Notes: a model not told the origin generated them from the letters alone. A stretch of 64,000 nt of DNA from WTFY01 sp965220895 (GCA_965220895.1 OZ244850.1:248001-312000); one strand, 5' to 3'. Counted from the first letter of the stretch, positions 25,285 to 34,929 are shown. A program made the numbers and translations.

Positions 25285-25617
25285 TCAGAAAGGCAGCTTC
25301 ATCCCGGCCGGCAGGTCCAGGCCACTGGCCAGACTGGAGAACCGGTCCTTGGTGGTCTGGTCCACCTTGTTGGATGCATCATTGAGTGCTGCCGCAATCA
25401 GGTCTTCAAGCATGTCCTTATCCTCCTTGAGCAGGCTCTCATCGACCTGCACCTTGCGCACCTCATGCTTCCCGGTCATCACGATCTTCACCAGGCCGCC
25501 ACCGGACTGGCCTTCGACTTCCAGGGTTTTCAGCTCCTCCTGCGCCTTTTTCATGTCTTCCTGCATTTGCTGCGCCTTTTTCATCAAGCTTCCGAGTCCA
25601 CCTTGCATAACAGTCAT
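25285..25617 (-). CDS. Nucleoid-associated protein EbfC/YbaB
   Basis: This 110-residue protein matches YbaB/EbfC, a small DNA-binding nucleoid protein. It starts MTVMQGGLGSLMKKAQQMQEDMKKAQEEL and contains VEGQSGGGLVKIVMTGKHEVRKVQVD, the family signature. It overlaps the dnaX stop by 4 bp (ATGA) and precedes recR, the standard operon. Confidence 0.95.
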   Translation of the reverse strand: MTVMQGGLGSLMKKAQQMQEDMKKAQEELKTLEVEGQSGGGLVKIVMTGKHEVRKVQVDESLLKEDKDMLEDLIAAALNDASNKVDQTTKDRFSSLASGLDLPAGMKLPF

Positions 25618-27224
25618 TCTCCAATGGGTTTAACCGAACCTGCGACAACCTCTGCGCCAAAACTCGACCGAAACGCCTTGACCACCTCGTCCTCTTCGAC
25701 CTGTTTTTCCACCAAAGACTGCCTTTCTTCCATCGCACGGGTTTTCTTTTTAGCCGGGGTGTCAATGTCTCGACTGGTGAGCTTGATTTCAAGTCTCACA
25801 TCCTGGTTGAAATACGCTTGCAGGGCCTCCTGCAATTTCCGGCGGGCGTTCGGGATCGCAATCCCCTCATGCCGCTTCGCAAGATTCAGGACCACCCCGT
25901 CCCTGGTAGCGGATTGTACGCTGCAGCTCGAAGCCAGCGAATGGGCAGCGCCGTGTATGTCCAGTTGATCGATCAACTCGGGCCAGCGCCCGTTTTTGAC
26001 AAGGTCACCAATCTTGCCTGAAGGTACCGACTCCCTGCGGCCCTGAACATCCCCGGGCGCCGACTCCCTGCGGCCTTGGGCCTCCCTGGACACCGCTGTA
26101 TTGCGGGCCACCGACCCTTCCTGTCCCGTTTGCTCCCGACCGGCGGGCCGAAACGTGAGCATGCGCAACAACGTCATTTCCAGTGCACTTTGCTGCGAGG
26201 TGTACAGGTGCAGGTCCCGGCGGCCGAGCAGTGCGATCTGGTAAAACAGATGCACATCCTCGGCACTGAGCTGTTCGCCTACCCTGTCTGCAAGATCGGC
26301 CTCCGGTCCCGCACGCTTCTCGGCATCCGGCACCGCCTGGGAAATTGCAGCCTGGTGAAGTATATCGATCAGGTCGTCGAGCAGGCTGGCGAAATCGGCG
26401 GAAAGCTGCGCGAGTTCACGTGAGCACCGCATGATTTCCGCGGCGTTCTCATTGATCAGCGCCTGCACCAGTTTTTGCATGTATTCTCTCGGTACCGTAC
26501 CCAGCATTTCATGCATGGCACTGTCCGTGACGTTTTCCTTGCTGTACGCAATGGCCTGGTCCAGCAGACTCAATGCATCGCGCATGCTGCCATCAGCAAC
26601 TCGGGCAATGGAGTACAGGGCCGGTCTTTCAAACGGCACATCCTCTGCCTGCGTGATCGATTCCAGTTGCTGTACGACTGCATCCTCCGGGAGTTTTTTC
26701 AGATTGAACTGCAGACAGCGTGACAGCACGGTCATCGGCAGTTTCTGTGGATCCGTAGTCGCCAGCAGGAATTTCACGTGCGGCGGCGGCTCTTCCAGGG
26801 TCTTCAGCAACGCATTGAAACTGTGTCCCGACAGCATGTGGACCTCATCGATCAGGTAGACCTTGAAATGGCCGCGTGTCGGGCTGTACTGGACGTTGTC
26901 GAGCAGTTCGCGGGTGTCCTCGACCTTGGTGCGCGAGGCCGCATCCACTTCGATCAGATCGATGTACCTGCCTTCGTCAATTTCCTGACAGGCACTGCAA
27001 ACTCCGCAGGGCTTGGCGCTTGCCCCTTTCTCGCAGTTCAGGCACTTGGCAAATATGCGCGCCAGGGTCGTCTTGCCGACTCCCCGCGTGCCCGTGAACA
27101 GGTAGGCATGGTGCAGCCTCTGCTGGTCAAGGGCGTTGGAAAGCGCCTTCACGACATGCATCTGCCCCACGACCTCGGCGAAGTTTTTTGGCCGCCACTT
27201 GCGCGCTAATGCTTGATAACTCAT
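25614..27224 (-). CDS. dnaX: DNA polymerase III subunits gamma/tau
   Basis: This 536-residue protein is the clamp-loader ATPase. It starts MSYQALARKWRPKNFAEVVGQ and has Walker A (GTRGVGKTTLARIFAK), a four-cysteine zinc module (CLNC, CGVCSAC), Walker B (YLIDEVHMLS) and an arginine-finger region (LLSRCLQF-like). The C-terminal part, from about residue 370, holds a twice-repeated RRESAPGDVQG/RRESVPSGKIG linker. I do not see the AAAAAAG slippery site that makes gamma in E. coli, so only tau may be made. The SRP RNA gene lies just upstream. Confidence 0.96.
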   Translation of the reverse strand: MSYQALARKWRPKNFAEVVGQMHVVKALSNALDQQRLHHAYLFTGTRGVGKTTLARIFAKCLNCEKGASAKPCGVCSACQEIDEGRYIDLIEVDAASRTKVEDTRELLDNVQYSPTRGHFKVYLIDEVHMLSGHSFNALLKTLEEPPPHVKFLLATTDPQKLPMTVLSRCLQFNLKKLPEDAVVQQLESITQAEDVPFERPALYSIARVADGSMRDALSLLDQAIAYSKENVTDSAMHEMLGTVPREYMQKLVQALINENAAEIMRCSRELAQLSADFASLLDDLIDILHQAAISQAVPDAEKRAGPEADLADRVGEQLSAEDVHLFYQIALLGRRDLHLYTSQQSALEMTLLRMLTFRPAGREQTGQEGSVARNTAVSREAQGRRESAPGDVQGRRESVPSGKIGDLVKNGRWPELIDQLDIHGAAHSLASSCSVQSATRDGVVLNLAKRHEGIAIPNARRKLQEALQAYFNQDVRLEIKLTSRDIDTPAKKKTRAMEERQSLVEKQVEEDEVVKAFRSSFGAEVVAGSVKPIGE

Positions 27225-27258
27225 TGCCGGGATTCGTGCAGGATTTTCGGTCTCAACT

Positions 27259-27375
<117 letters not shown>

Positions 27376-27382
27376 ATCTTGA

Positions 27383-27410
27383 CTATAACCTAACCGTCTG
27401 AATTTTGAAA
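27383..27410 (-). promoter_or_regulatory. Putative promoter of the SRP RNA gene
   Basis: On the minus strand TTCAAA and TATAGT are separated by 16 bp, and the -10 ends about 7 bases before the predicted RNA start. Spacing and position fit a sigma-70 promoter. Confidence 0.6.
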
Positions 27411-27449
27411 ACAAAGAGACGACGCTGCACATGCTGTGACGGTGCAGGC

Positions 27450-29078
27450 TCAGTGTTCTCCGCGCGCCTCCAGGATCATGAGGTCCAGAACCTCCTGGCT
27501 GGTGATCATGCCCAGAAATTCTTCTGATTTCGCGTCCAGTACAGGCATCACGGTCAGCGAATGCTCTGTCATTTTCTGCAAGGCATCCTCAACAGGTTCA
27601 TTGGGGTAGACACAGGGCGGGTCCTGACGCGCAAATTTTCCCACATGGGTGCTCGACCACAGTTTTTTGGGCAGGTAACGCAGCATACTCAGCGATACGA
27701 TGCCCAAAAGCCGGCCTTGCTCGACGATCAGGTAGTCCTGCTGGTGCGGCATGACCCACCGGTCGACAAACGCCCGTACGGATTGCGAGGCATCAGGATA
27801 GGTGCGCGAGTGGTCCAGGATATCACCGACCGTGATATCGTCCAGCGCGAAGTCCAGATGGGCGAGAGACGGAAGCTGTGGCATGGATGAGGCGGCCTGT
27901 TGCGATGGCTCGGCCCTGCGGATGGCGGCATTGATGCCGGGCGGCACAAGCAGGATGTACGCCACCATGATCAGCACGAGCAGGGAAAATACACTGGGGT
28001 CAATGGCGCCCGTCTCGAAAAGGACCAGCAAAAGCGCAATCTCGGCAACTCCCTTGGCCATCAGTCCCGTCGCCAGGGTAAACGGCATGTCCTGGCGGGT
28101 GACATATGCACCGAGCAGGGCGCCTGCGAACTTGCCGACGAAAGGAACAATCACGAGGGCCGCAATGGTCAGTATTGGCAATTCGATGAACGAAAGGCTC
28201 AGGTGCAGCCCTGCCGCAGCGAAGAAAATCGGGATAAAGAATCCTTCCGCAATGCTGCGCATCCCGGGCACGATATCCCGGCGCACCTGAAAGGGCAGTC
28301 CGGACAGGGCTGAACCAAACAGCAAGGCACCAAGCGAGCCGTGCAAACCCATTTTCTCGGCACCGGAGACGGTCAGAAACAACCCGCCCAGGATAAGTCC
28401 AAAGGAGAGTTGCGGCACGTTCAGAAACCGTTTCAGCAGCATGATCAGCGCCGGCATCACCCGGCTCGCCAATAGCCATGTCACCATCGTGAAGGCGACG
28501 ATCTGGCCCAAGAGCACCAGCACACCGCTCCAGCTCAATTCGTGGGTGTGTTCCCCGATCGTGAATCCCACCAGTAACAGGGCCAGCATCTCGGCCATCA
28601 GCGCGGTGGTGAAAATCCTGATTCCGATGGGTTCGCGAAGATGACCTCCATCAACGAGTACCTTGGCCGCAAGCCCCAGGCTGGTCAGGGACAAAATCCC
28701 TGCAAGACAAATCGACTCGGTAAAGTCCAGACCCAGCCCGAAATCATAGACGACGTCACTGGTGACGGCCATGATGGCAAGCATGGGTACGAGAACCGAT
28801 ATGACCGCGGCAACGATGAAACGTCCGCGAAAGGAAGCAGCAAAGCTGGGGAAGTCCAGTTCATCCAGACCGATCAGGAAAAACAGAAGAAAGATGCCGA
28901 TGCCCAGCAAAATCTGCATCTCGCTGGTGGGCTCAACGATTCCCGTGACCGGGCCCAGCAGTATTCCTACCACCGTATAGGCGACAATGGAATTTACTTG
29001 GAAACGTTTGAAGACCGCCTCCGCCAGCTTGGTGGCCAAAATCAGCAAGCCGATGGATAGCAGTGCCTCTTCAATCAT
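27450..29078 (-). CDS. CPA2-family cation:proton antiporter with CBS domains (Kef-type)
   Basis: This protein of about 542 residues has a hydrophobic N-terminal half of about 12 segments, beginning ALLSIGLLILATKLAEAVF with NSIVAYTVVGILLGP. It includes LFFLIGLDELDF and IFFAAAGLHLSL, typical of Kef/CPA2 sodium or potassium/proton antiporters. The C-terminal 130 residues form a CBS pair (VGDILDHSRTYP..., ILDAKSEEFLGMITSQEVLDL-like), probably a nucleotide-sensing regulator in place of the KTN domain of KefB/C. I chose the ATG at 29078 because a start at 29129 adds a non-hydrophobic stretch. Substrate ion is unknown. Confidence 0.88.
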   Translation of the reverse strand: MIEEALLSIGLLILATKLAEAVFKRFQVNSIVAYTVVGILLGPVTGIVEPTSEMQILLGIGIFLLFFLIGLDELDFPSFAASFRGRFIVAAVISVLVPMLAIMAVTSDVVYDFGLGLDFTESICLAGILSLTSLGLAAKVLVDGGHLREPIGIRIFTTALMAEMLALLLVGFTIGEHTHELSWSGVLVLLGQIVAFTMVTWLLASRVMPALIMLLKRFLNVPQLSFGLILGGLFLTVSGAEKMGLHGSLGALLFGSALSGLPFQVRRDIVPGMRSIAEGFFIPIFFAAAGLHLSLSFIELPILTIAALVIVPFVGKFAGALLGAYVTRQDMPFTLATGLMAKGVAEIALLLVLFETGAIDPSVFSLLVLIMVAYILLVPPGINAAIRRAEPSQQAASSMPQLPSLAHLDFALDDITVGDILDHSRTYPDASQSVRAFVDRWVMPHQQDYLIVEQGRLLGIVSLSMLRYLPKKLWSSTHVGKFARQDPPCVYPNEPVEDALQKMTEHSLTVMPVLDAKSEEFLGMITSQEVLDLMILEARGEH

Positions 29079-29405
29079 GTCCGGATAAATGTCTCTACAG
29101 GGGCCTGCCGAATCCAAGGCCAGACCCAAAGTAAGTTCCTATTACTTGCTTCTTCCCCATTGCGTTGGCCTGTGTGGCGATTCCCGTGAAAGTACTAGCA
29201 TCCCTTGTGCACAGAGAGGTAGAGTCGCAAAACCGGAACGATCGAGCTCCCGCATATGACCTTACTCAAGTGCAGTATCTTACAGAAACTGTACATATCA
29301 GACACATGCAAACTTGTGATGGCTGGAATCCGGAAAGGGCCTGACCTTTATCAATTTCACAGCACCTGCGCCAACTGCTGCGTTCTCCCGGTCTTGCGTG
29401 CAATG
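29079..29405. other. 327-bp gap between the antiporter gene and tRNA-Ser
   Basis: I see no credible gene and no strong hairpin here. It should carry the antiporter promoter on the minus strand, but I find no pair of promoter hexamers good enough to call. Confidence 0.5.
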
Positions 29406-29497
29406 TGGCGGAGAGAGAGGGATTCGAACCCTCGGTGCCCCGTTGAGGACACACTCACTTTCCAGGCGAGCCCGTTCGACCACTCCGGCATCTCTCC
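29406..29497 (-). tRNA. tRNA-Ser (anticodon GGA)
   Basis: The minus strand folds as a 92-base class II tRNA with an encoded CCA end. The acceptor stem GGAGAGA pairs with TCTCTCC, the anticodon loop CTGGAAA gives GGA, and a long variable arm (serine-type) precedes the T loop GGTTCGAATCC. GGA reads UCC and UCU serine codons. Confidence 0.97.
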
Positions 29498-29593
29498 GAG
29501 ATGGGCCCAAAAGAGGACCCATTGAATCAACAACCTACCCGCGCATCATGAACAGGAGAGCATCCTGCCTCCACCAAGAACCCAGAAATCCGG

Positions 29594-29935
29594 TCAGGAT
29601 TTCTTGCCCTGGTCGTTGCTCCCGGGGCTATACACGGATGAGGGGAAATGCGCAATGTTCTCGCCTGCATCGGAAATTTTAGCCGTCCCCTGCTTGTCCA
29701 CTTCATCGATGCGAATGACGGAATGCATAGGTACAAAAAACCGTTTCACCTGCTCAAACTCCGATTTGAGCTTTTCTTCACCGGGGTCCACCACCACCGT
29801 GGACCGCTCGTTGAAAGTCAGTCCTTCGATCGTAATAAATCCATACAAGTCAGATTGATACACCTGATTTGCATAAACCTCATAAACTTTATTCAGGTGC
29901 AGGAAGCTGATTTTATAAAGCTGCTTTTTTGGCAT
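29594..29935 (-). CDS. DUF1820 family protein
   Basis: This 113-residue protein matches DUF1820, a small gammaproteobacterial family of unknown role. Recognisable parts are LYKISFLHLNKVYEVYANQV, DLYGFITIEGLTF and FVPMHSVIRIDEV. No signal peptide or membrane segment is present. It is a single gene between tRNA-Ser and icd on the minus strand. Confidence 0.88.
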   Translation of the reverse strand: MPKKQLYKISFLHLNKVYEVYANQVYQSDLYGFITIEGLTFNERSTVVVDPGEEKLKSEFEQVKRFFVPMHSVIRIDEVDKQGTAKISDAGENIAHFPSSVYSPGSNDQGKKS

Positions 29936-30035
29936 TTCCTGAAAACCGACCTCTGTTCAAACCATTTCCGCCTTGCCTGGCAGGGCCACTGCGGCACGCG
30001 CGATGCCACCTCTGTCCGCCTGCTCCGGGGGCTGG

Positions 30036-31385
30036 CTACTCATGCATGTTCTTGATGATTGCATCTCCAAAGCCGGAAGTGCTGACCAGGGTGGCGCCCG
30101 GCATCAGCCGTTCCAGATCTTCCTGGACTTCCTTGGAAGTTCCCGGCCGTCTTGCCCGGGTCTGGATCCCTGCCCGTGCCCGTGCCAGGTCATACGTCAC
30201 CGTCCTGGATGCTATCGCACCGGAAATTCCGGCAATCACCAGGTCTGCGGCCTCCCTCCATCCCAGATGACGCAGCATCATTTCCGCAGACAAGATGATG
30301 GACCCGGGATTCACCCGGTCCTTGCCGGCATGGGTGGGAGCGGTACCGTGTGTTGCTTCAAAGCAGGCCACATCGTCCGAGACATTCGCACCCGGTGCAA
30401 TTCCAATACCTCCGACCTGAGCGGCCAGGGCATCTGAAATATAGTCTCCGTTCAGATTCAAGGTGGCGATCACCTCATAGCTTTCCGGTTTCAGCAGGAT
30501 TTGCTGCAGGAAATTGTCTGCAATGATGTCCTTGACGGTGATGTCGCTGCCATTGTTCGGGTTTTTTATCTTGCACCAGGGACCCTCACCGATCACTTCA
30601 GCATCAAATTCATTCAGTGCCAGTTCGTAGCCCCAGTTTCGAAATGCCCCTTCCGTGAATTTCATGATGTTTCCCTTGTGCACAAGGGAGACCGACTTGC
30701 GATTGTTGTCGATCGCATACTGGATGGCCTTGCGGATCAAGCGAACGGAACCTTCCTTGGACACCGGCTTGATTCCAATCCCGGAAGTTTTCGGGAAGCG
30801 GATTTTTGTGACATTCATCTCCTCTCGCAAGAACTCAATGATTTTTTTCACTTCATCACTTTGCGCTTCCCATTCGATCCCCGCATAGATATCTTCAGTA
30901 TTTTCCCTGAAGATCACCATGTCGGTCGTGCCCGAATCCTTTAACGGCGTCGGCGTACCGGGGAAATAGCGAATCGGACGTACGCAGGCAAACAAGTCCA
31001 GCTTCTGCCGGATGGCTACATTCAGAGAGCGCATCCCCTCTCCTACAGGTGTGGCCAGAGGTCCCTTGATCGAAACCACATATTTCTTCATCACTTCAAG
31101 GGTCTCATCAGGCAGGTAATGGTGCTTGCCATACAGGCGAGCGGCCTTTTCACCTGCATAGATTTCCATCCAACTGATACGGCGCTTGCCGCCATAGGCC
31201 TGGTGGACGGCTGCGGCGACTACACGCCGCATGACCGGTGTGACATCCAGACCGATTCCGTCACCTTCGATGAATGGGATGATCGGTTGGTCCGGGACAT
31301 CCAGGCTCTTGTCCGGATTGAGTGTGATCGCCTCGCCTTCGGCGGGAATCTGGACGTGTTCGTAGGGCTTGTGCTGCTGCATCAT
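30036..31385 (-). CDS. icd: NADP-dependent isocitrate dehydrogenase
   Basis: This protein of about 449 residues oxidises isocitrate to 2-oxoglutarate. Signatures are PFIEGDGIGLDVTPVM near the N-terminus, the substrate serine in RSLNVAIRQKLDLF, and NLNGDYISDALAAQVGGIG. The serine is the residue that AceK phosphorylates in E. coli to divert flux to the glyoxylate bypass; AceK is not in the window. The start codon is the ATG at 31385 or a GTG two codons earlier. aceA lies upstream on the same strand, but an extended -10 promoter in between suggests separate control. Confidence 0.95.
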   Translation of the reverse strand: MMQQHKPYEHVQIPAEGEAITLNPDKSLDVPDQPIIPFIEGDGIGLDVTPVMRRVVAAAVHQAYGGKRRISWMEIYAGEKAARLYGKHHYLPDETLEVMKKYVVSIKGPLATPVGEGMRSLNVAIRQKLDLFACVRPIRYFPGTPTPLKDSGTTDMVIFRENTEDIYAGIEWEAQSDEVKKIIEFLREEMNVTKIRFPKTSGIGIKPVSKEGSVRLIRKAIQYAIDNNRKSVSLVHKGNIMKFTEGAFRNWGYELALNEFDAEVIGEGPWCKIKNPNNGSDITVKDIIADNFLQQILLKPESYEVIATLNLNGDYISDALAAQVGGIGIAPGANVSDDVACFEATHGTAPTHAGKDRVNPGSIILSAEMMLRHLGWREAADLVIAGISGAIASRTVTYDLARARAGIQTRARRPGTSKEVQEDLERLMPGATLVSTSGFGDAIIKNMHE

Positions 31386-31416
31386 GCGCACTCAGGGAAA
31401 TACCAACTGGTTCCTG

Positions 31417-31425
31417 ATTATAGCA
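31417..31425 (-). promoter_or_regulatory. Extended -10 promoter of icd
   Basis: TGCTATAAT on the minus strand is an extended -10 element 32 bp upstream of the icd ATG. The -35 region is poor. Confidence 0.45.
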
Positions 31426-31491
31426 AGACCCGGAAACTCGACTGGCCCGACAACGGCAAACAGGCTCATGGCCCGTTGCAAATAACGGCCG

Positions 31492-32790
31492 TCATTCCGC
31501 TTTGGAGTCAAACTGGCCCTCTTCCGTGGAACCGGTCAGGGCCGTCACAGAAGACTGGCCGCCCTGGATAGTCGTAGTTACATCATCGAAGTAGCCTGCA
31601 CCCACTTCCTGCTGGTGACTAACGAAGGTGTAGCCGCGATCACGTGCATCAAACTCCGGTTGCTGCATCATGTTCACATAGGCCGTCATGCCTTCCTTCG
31701 CATACCCGGCTGCAAGGTCAAACATGTGGTACCACATGTTGTGAATGCCGGCCAGGGTAATGAACTGGTACTTGTAACCCATGGCGCCGAGCTCGCGCTG
31801 GAATTTTGCAATCGTGGCATCATCCAGGTTCTTCTTCCAGTTAAAGGAAGGCGAACAGTTGTACGCAAGCAACTGTTCAGGATGTACCTTGTGCACCCCG
31901 TCCGCAAAAGCCTTGGCAAACTCAAGGTCGGGTGTACCGGTTTCGCACCAGACCAGGTCCGCATACTCGGCATATGCCACTCCCCGAGCAACCGCCTGTT
32001 CCAGGCCATTGTTCACGCGCATGAAGCCTTCCGATGTTCGCTCTCCAGTCAGAAATGGCTTGTCCCGTTCGTCAAAATCCGAAGTCAGCAGATTGGCCGC
32101 CTCGGCATCGGTGCGCCCGAGTATCACCGTGGGCACACCCATCACATCTGCAGCCAGCCTGGCTGCGTTGAGTTTCTGGCAGGCTTCCTGGGTAGGCACC
32201 AGCACCTTGCCGCCCATGTGGCCACATTTTTTGACCGCAGCCAACTGGTCTTCAAAGTGCACACCGGCAGCCCCCGCTGAAATCATGTTCTTCATCAGTT
32301 CAAATGCATTTAGCACGCCACCGAAACCCGCCTCGGCATCGGCCACGATCGGAATAAAATAATCGATGTCGTTTTCTCCGCGTGACCATTGAATTTCATC
32401 GGCACGCTTGAAGGCATTGTTGATACGCCGCACCACGGTGGGAACCGAGTCATACGCATAGAGCGACTGGTCCGGATACATGGTTTCACTGGTATTGGCA
32501 TCGGCCGCTACCTGCCAACCGGACAAGTAAATGGCCTTGATTCCAGCCTTGACCTGCTGGACCGCCTGACCGCCCGTCAATGCACCCAGGCAATTGATGT
32601 AGTCTTCCTCATTGACCAGTTTCCAAAGCTTCTCCGCACCATTTTTTGCAAGTGTGTGCTCTATCCGCAATGAACCTCGCAACCGGACAACATCTTCAGC
32701 CGTATAGTCACGCCTGACATTTTTCCATCGAGGATTCGTGGCCCAGTCCTTTTCCAGTTCCTTGACCTGCTCAGCTCTACTATCACTCAC
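31492..32790 (-). CDS. aceA: Isocitrate lyase
   Basis: This 432-residue protein cleaves isocitrate to glyoxylate and succinate. The catalytic signature KKCGHMGGK is intact, with SGWQVAADAN near residue 90, VPTQEACQKLNAARLAAD and the C-terminal SHQQEVGAGYFDDV. Length is as in E. coli AceA. No malate synthase gene is nearby. In a C1 user the enzyme can serve the glyoxylate bypass or regenerate glyoxylate for the serine cycle. It is divergent from rraA, with a 7-bp inverted repeat between them. Confidence 0.96.
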   Translation of the reverse strand: MSDSRAEQVKELEKDWATNPRWKNVRRDYTAEDVVRLRGSLRIEHTLAKNGAEKLWKLVNEEDYINCLGALTGGQAVQQVKAGIKAIYLSGWQVAADANTSETMYPDQSLYAYDSVPTVVRRINNAFKRADEIQWSRGENDIDYFIPIVADAEAGFGGVLNAFELMKNMISAGAAGVHFEDQLAAVKKCGHMGGKVLVPTQEACQKLNAARLAADVMGVPTVILGRTDAEAANLLTSDFDERDKPFLTGERTSEGFMRVNNGLEQAVARGVAYAEYADLVWCETGTPDLEFAKAFADGVHKVHPEQLLAYNCSPSFNWKKNLDDATIAKFQRELGAMGYKYQFITLAGIHNMWYHMFDLAAGYAKEGMTAYVNMMQQPEFDARDRGYTFVSHQQEVGAGYFDDVTTTIQGGQSSVTALTGSTEEGQFDSKAE

Positions 32791-32836
32791 AACAGCGCCT
32801 CCTTATGAAGCTCTCAGAAATCATCCAAATACAACT

Positions 32837-32862
32837 ATTGACCCAAGAATTAAAGTCAATAC
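32837..32862. promoter_or_regulatory. Inverted repeat in the aceA-rraA promoter region
   Basis: TATTGAC and GTCAATA form a perfect 7-bp inverted repeat separated by 12 bp, 47 bp upstream of the aceA ATG. Size and position suggest a dimeric regulator of aceA, rraA or both. The regulator is unknown. Confidence 0.45.
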
Positions 32863-32941
32863 TCAAGCGGGAAGTGTATACTATCAGATACCAATTTGAA
32901 GTCACTATTAAATTCGCCCTGTACTCAAATGGTGCTCCCCC

Positions 32942-33430
32942 ATGACGATCCACACCGCTGACCTCTGCGACGCACATGAATCCAGCATCGCCGTAGCCGA
33001 GCCCCTGTTTCGGGACTTCGGAGGAATAGAATCCTTTCACGGGAAAATCTCTACCGTACGATGCTTCGAAGACAACTCGCTTGTCGGTGAAGCCCTCAGA
33101 AGCCCTGGCGGGAAACAGGTACTCGTCGTCGACGGAGCAGGCTCGATGCGAAGGGCGCTAGTCGGCGATTTGCTGGCCCAGGCCGGTGCGGAAAATCAGT
33201 GGGCAGGGATCGTGGTATTTGGCTGCATCAGGGATTCGCACGTCATCTCAACCATTCCGATCGGCTGCAAGGCGCTTGCTACCGTGCCTCTCAAGACTGA
33301 GAAAAAAGGCGCGGGAGAAAAGAATGTTCCGGTTCGTTTTGCGAATGTGGATTTTGTCCCCGACCACTTCCTGTACGCGGACAAGGACGGGATCATCGTA
33401 AGCGAGAAAAACCTGATCCCTTCTCCCTGA
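32942..33430 (+). CDS. rraA: Ribonuclease E activity regulator RraA
   Basis: This 162-residue protein matches RraA in length and in the segments ADLCDAHESSIAVAEPLFRDFGG, LVVDGAGSMRRALVGDLLA, GIVVFGCIRDSHVI and GCKALATVPLKTEKKGAGE. RraA binds RNase E and lowers its activity; relatives are aldolases that also use the GCIRD loop. The gene is divergent from aceA and 12 bp before a metallo-beta-lactamase gene, so those two may be co-transcribed. Confidence 0.93.
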   Translation: MTIHTADLCDAHESSIAVAEPLFRDFGGIESFHGKISTVRCFEDNSLVGEALRSPGGKQVLVVDGAGSMRRALVGDLLAQAGAENQWAGIVVFGCIRDSHVISTIPIGCKALATVPLKTEKKGAGEKNVPVRFANVDFVPDHFLYADKDGIIVSEKNLIPSP

Positions 33431-33442
33431 CCGGATTTCAGC

Positions 33443-34399
33443 ATGGAACCCGTCCTGCGCGAGTACGAAGCCGGCATCACCTGCATTGACACGATGCTGC
33501 TGCAGCCGGGCCGTGCGGCCTGCTACCTGCTGGTCGAGGATGGATGCGCGGCCTTCATCGACACCGGCACCAGCCACACGGTACCGTTCCTGCTCAAGAC
33601 GCTGGAGCTGAAAAACATATCCCGAGAAGCCGTCGAATACGTCATCCCCACCCATGTGCATCTGGACCATGCAGGGGGTGCAGGCATGCTCATGGAGCAG
33701 CTGCCAAATGCATCCCTGGTAATACACCCGCGCGGCGCACCGCACATGATCGATCCGTCCAGGCTGGTCAGGGGCGCGACCGAAGTGTATGGAGAGCGCA
33801 GGTTCCGGGAACACTTTGGCGAAGTCCGGGCCATTGATGAAGCGCGCGTGATGGCGGCAGAAGACCATGCCAGCCTGAGCCTTGCTGCCCGGACCCTGGT
33901 TTTCCTGCATACACCGGGGCATGCCAATCACCATTTCTGTATCCATGACGAGACCAGTGACGGAATTTTTGCCGGAGACACCTTCGGGCTTTCATACCGG
34001 GAACTCGACGACGAGAACGGAGCTTTCATCATGCCGACCACCACTCCGGTGCAGTTCGATCCACAAGCCTGGCAGGATTCCCTGACCCGCATGCTCGACT
34101 ATCGCCCTGGAAACATGTACCTCACCCACTTCGGGCGCGTGAGCGAAGTCAGCCGCCTGGCGCAGGAACTGCGTCTGGATATCGAAAGCTACGCACGTAT
34201 CTCCCGCCAGCACACGCACGCACCCGATCGCAAGGCGAAAATCCATGCATCACTGACCGACTACCTGCGAGAACGGCTAAGCGAACGAAAAACGCCTGAA
34301 GAGGTGGATCGACTGACCGAGTTCCTGCAGTACGACCTGCAACTGAACACGGCAGGACTCGACGTCTGGCTGCAACGACTGGAAAGGCACTCAAGCTGA
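33443..34399 (+). CDS. Cytoplasmic metallo-beta-lactamase-fold hydrolase
   Basis: This 318-residue protein has a metallo-beta-lactamase domain in its first two thirds, with the metal motif THVHLDHAGG, then HTPGHANHHFCIHD, GDTFGLSYREL and a late histidine in YLTHFG. A helical C-terminal part of about 80 residues follows, as in glyoxalase II-like and some quorum-lactonase relatives. No signal peptide is present. It lies 12 bp after rraA. The substrate cannot be read from the sequence. A glutathione-thioester role in formaldehyde metabolism would be attractive but is unsupported. Confidence 0.82.
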   Translation: MEPVLREYEAGITCIDTMLLQPGRAACYLLVEDGCAAFIDTGTSHTVPFLLKTLELKNISREAVEYVIPTHVHLDHAGGAGMLMEQLPNASLVIHPRGAPHMIDPSRLVRGATEVYGERRFREHFGEVRAIDEARVMAAEDHASLSLAARTLVFLHTPGHANHHFCIHDETSDGIFAGDTFGLSYRELDDENGAFIMPTTTPVQFDPQAWQDSLTRMLDYRPGNMYLTHFGRVSEVSRLAQELRLDIESYARISRQHTHAPDRKAKIHASLTDYLRERLSERKTPEEVDRLTEFLQYDLQLNTAGLDVWLQRLERHSS

Positions 34400-34436
34400 T
34401 CTGCGGGCATTTTCTGCTGGTCCCCTTCCAACGCAT

Positions 34437-34892
34437 CTACCTGCCACGACGATCCTTGAAGAAATTTCTCAGCAACTGGCTGCATTCAGATTCCAAAACA
34501 CCGCCCGTTACCGCGACAGCATGGTTGTGCCTGGAGTCGGCCAGCAGGTCAAATACCGAACCCGCTGCCCCGGTCTTGGGGTCATACGCACCGAACACAA
34601 GGCGCTTGATCCTGGCATGCAGCATGGCACCGACACACATCACGCAGGGCTCCAGCGTTACGAACAAGGTGGCATCAAGCAGGCGGTAGTTGCTGAAATG
34701 TTTTGCAGCAGCGCGCATGGCGACAACTTCGGCATGTGCACTGGGGTCGATGTCCGTAATTGACCGGTTACAACCTTGACCGACGATCTTGCCTTGATGG
34801 ACGACAACTGCGCCAACCGGCACTTCCTTGCCCACCTCGGCATGGTGCGCCTGCCGGAGTGCCTCATGCATCCAGTGTTCGTCGCGGGTCAA
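34437..34892 (-). CDS. tadA: tRNA-specific adenosine deaminase
   Basis: This protein of about 151 residues converts adenosine 34 of tRNA-Arg to inosine. The zinc site is HAEVVAMR plus PCVMCVGAM, and the N-terminus DEHWMHEALRQAHHA resembles the EYWM start of E. coli TadA. No ATG gives that N-terminus. I chose the TTG at 34892; the first ATG in the region (34871) would remove the conserved EHW. It lies 37 bp after guaA on the same strand. Confidence 0.9.
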   Translation of the reverse strand: MTRDEHWMHEALRQAHHAEVGKEVPVGAVVVHQGKIVGQGCNRSITDIDPSAHAEVVAMRAAAKHFSNYRLLDATLFVTLEPCVMCVGAMLHARIKRLVFGAYDPKTGAAGSVFDLLADSRHNHAVAVTGGVLESECSQLLRNFFKDRRGR

Positions 34893-34929
34893 GGAGGAGG
34901 CTACCGGTTCCAACGCACGCCCGATGTGT

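Noticed and set aside
25614..27224. Programmed frameshift in dnaX
   Set aside because: The best run is TAAAAAG, which lacks the X XXY YYZ pattern; no slippery site is convincing.
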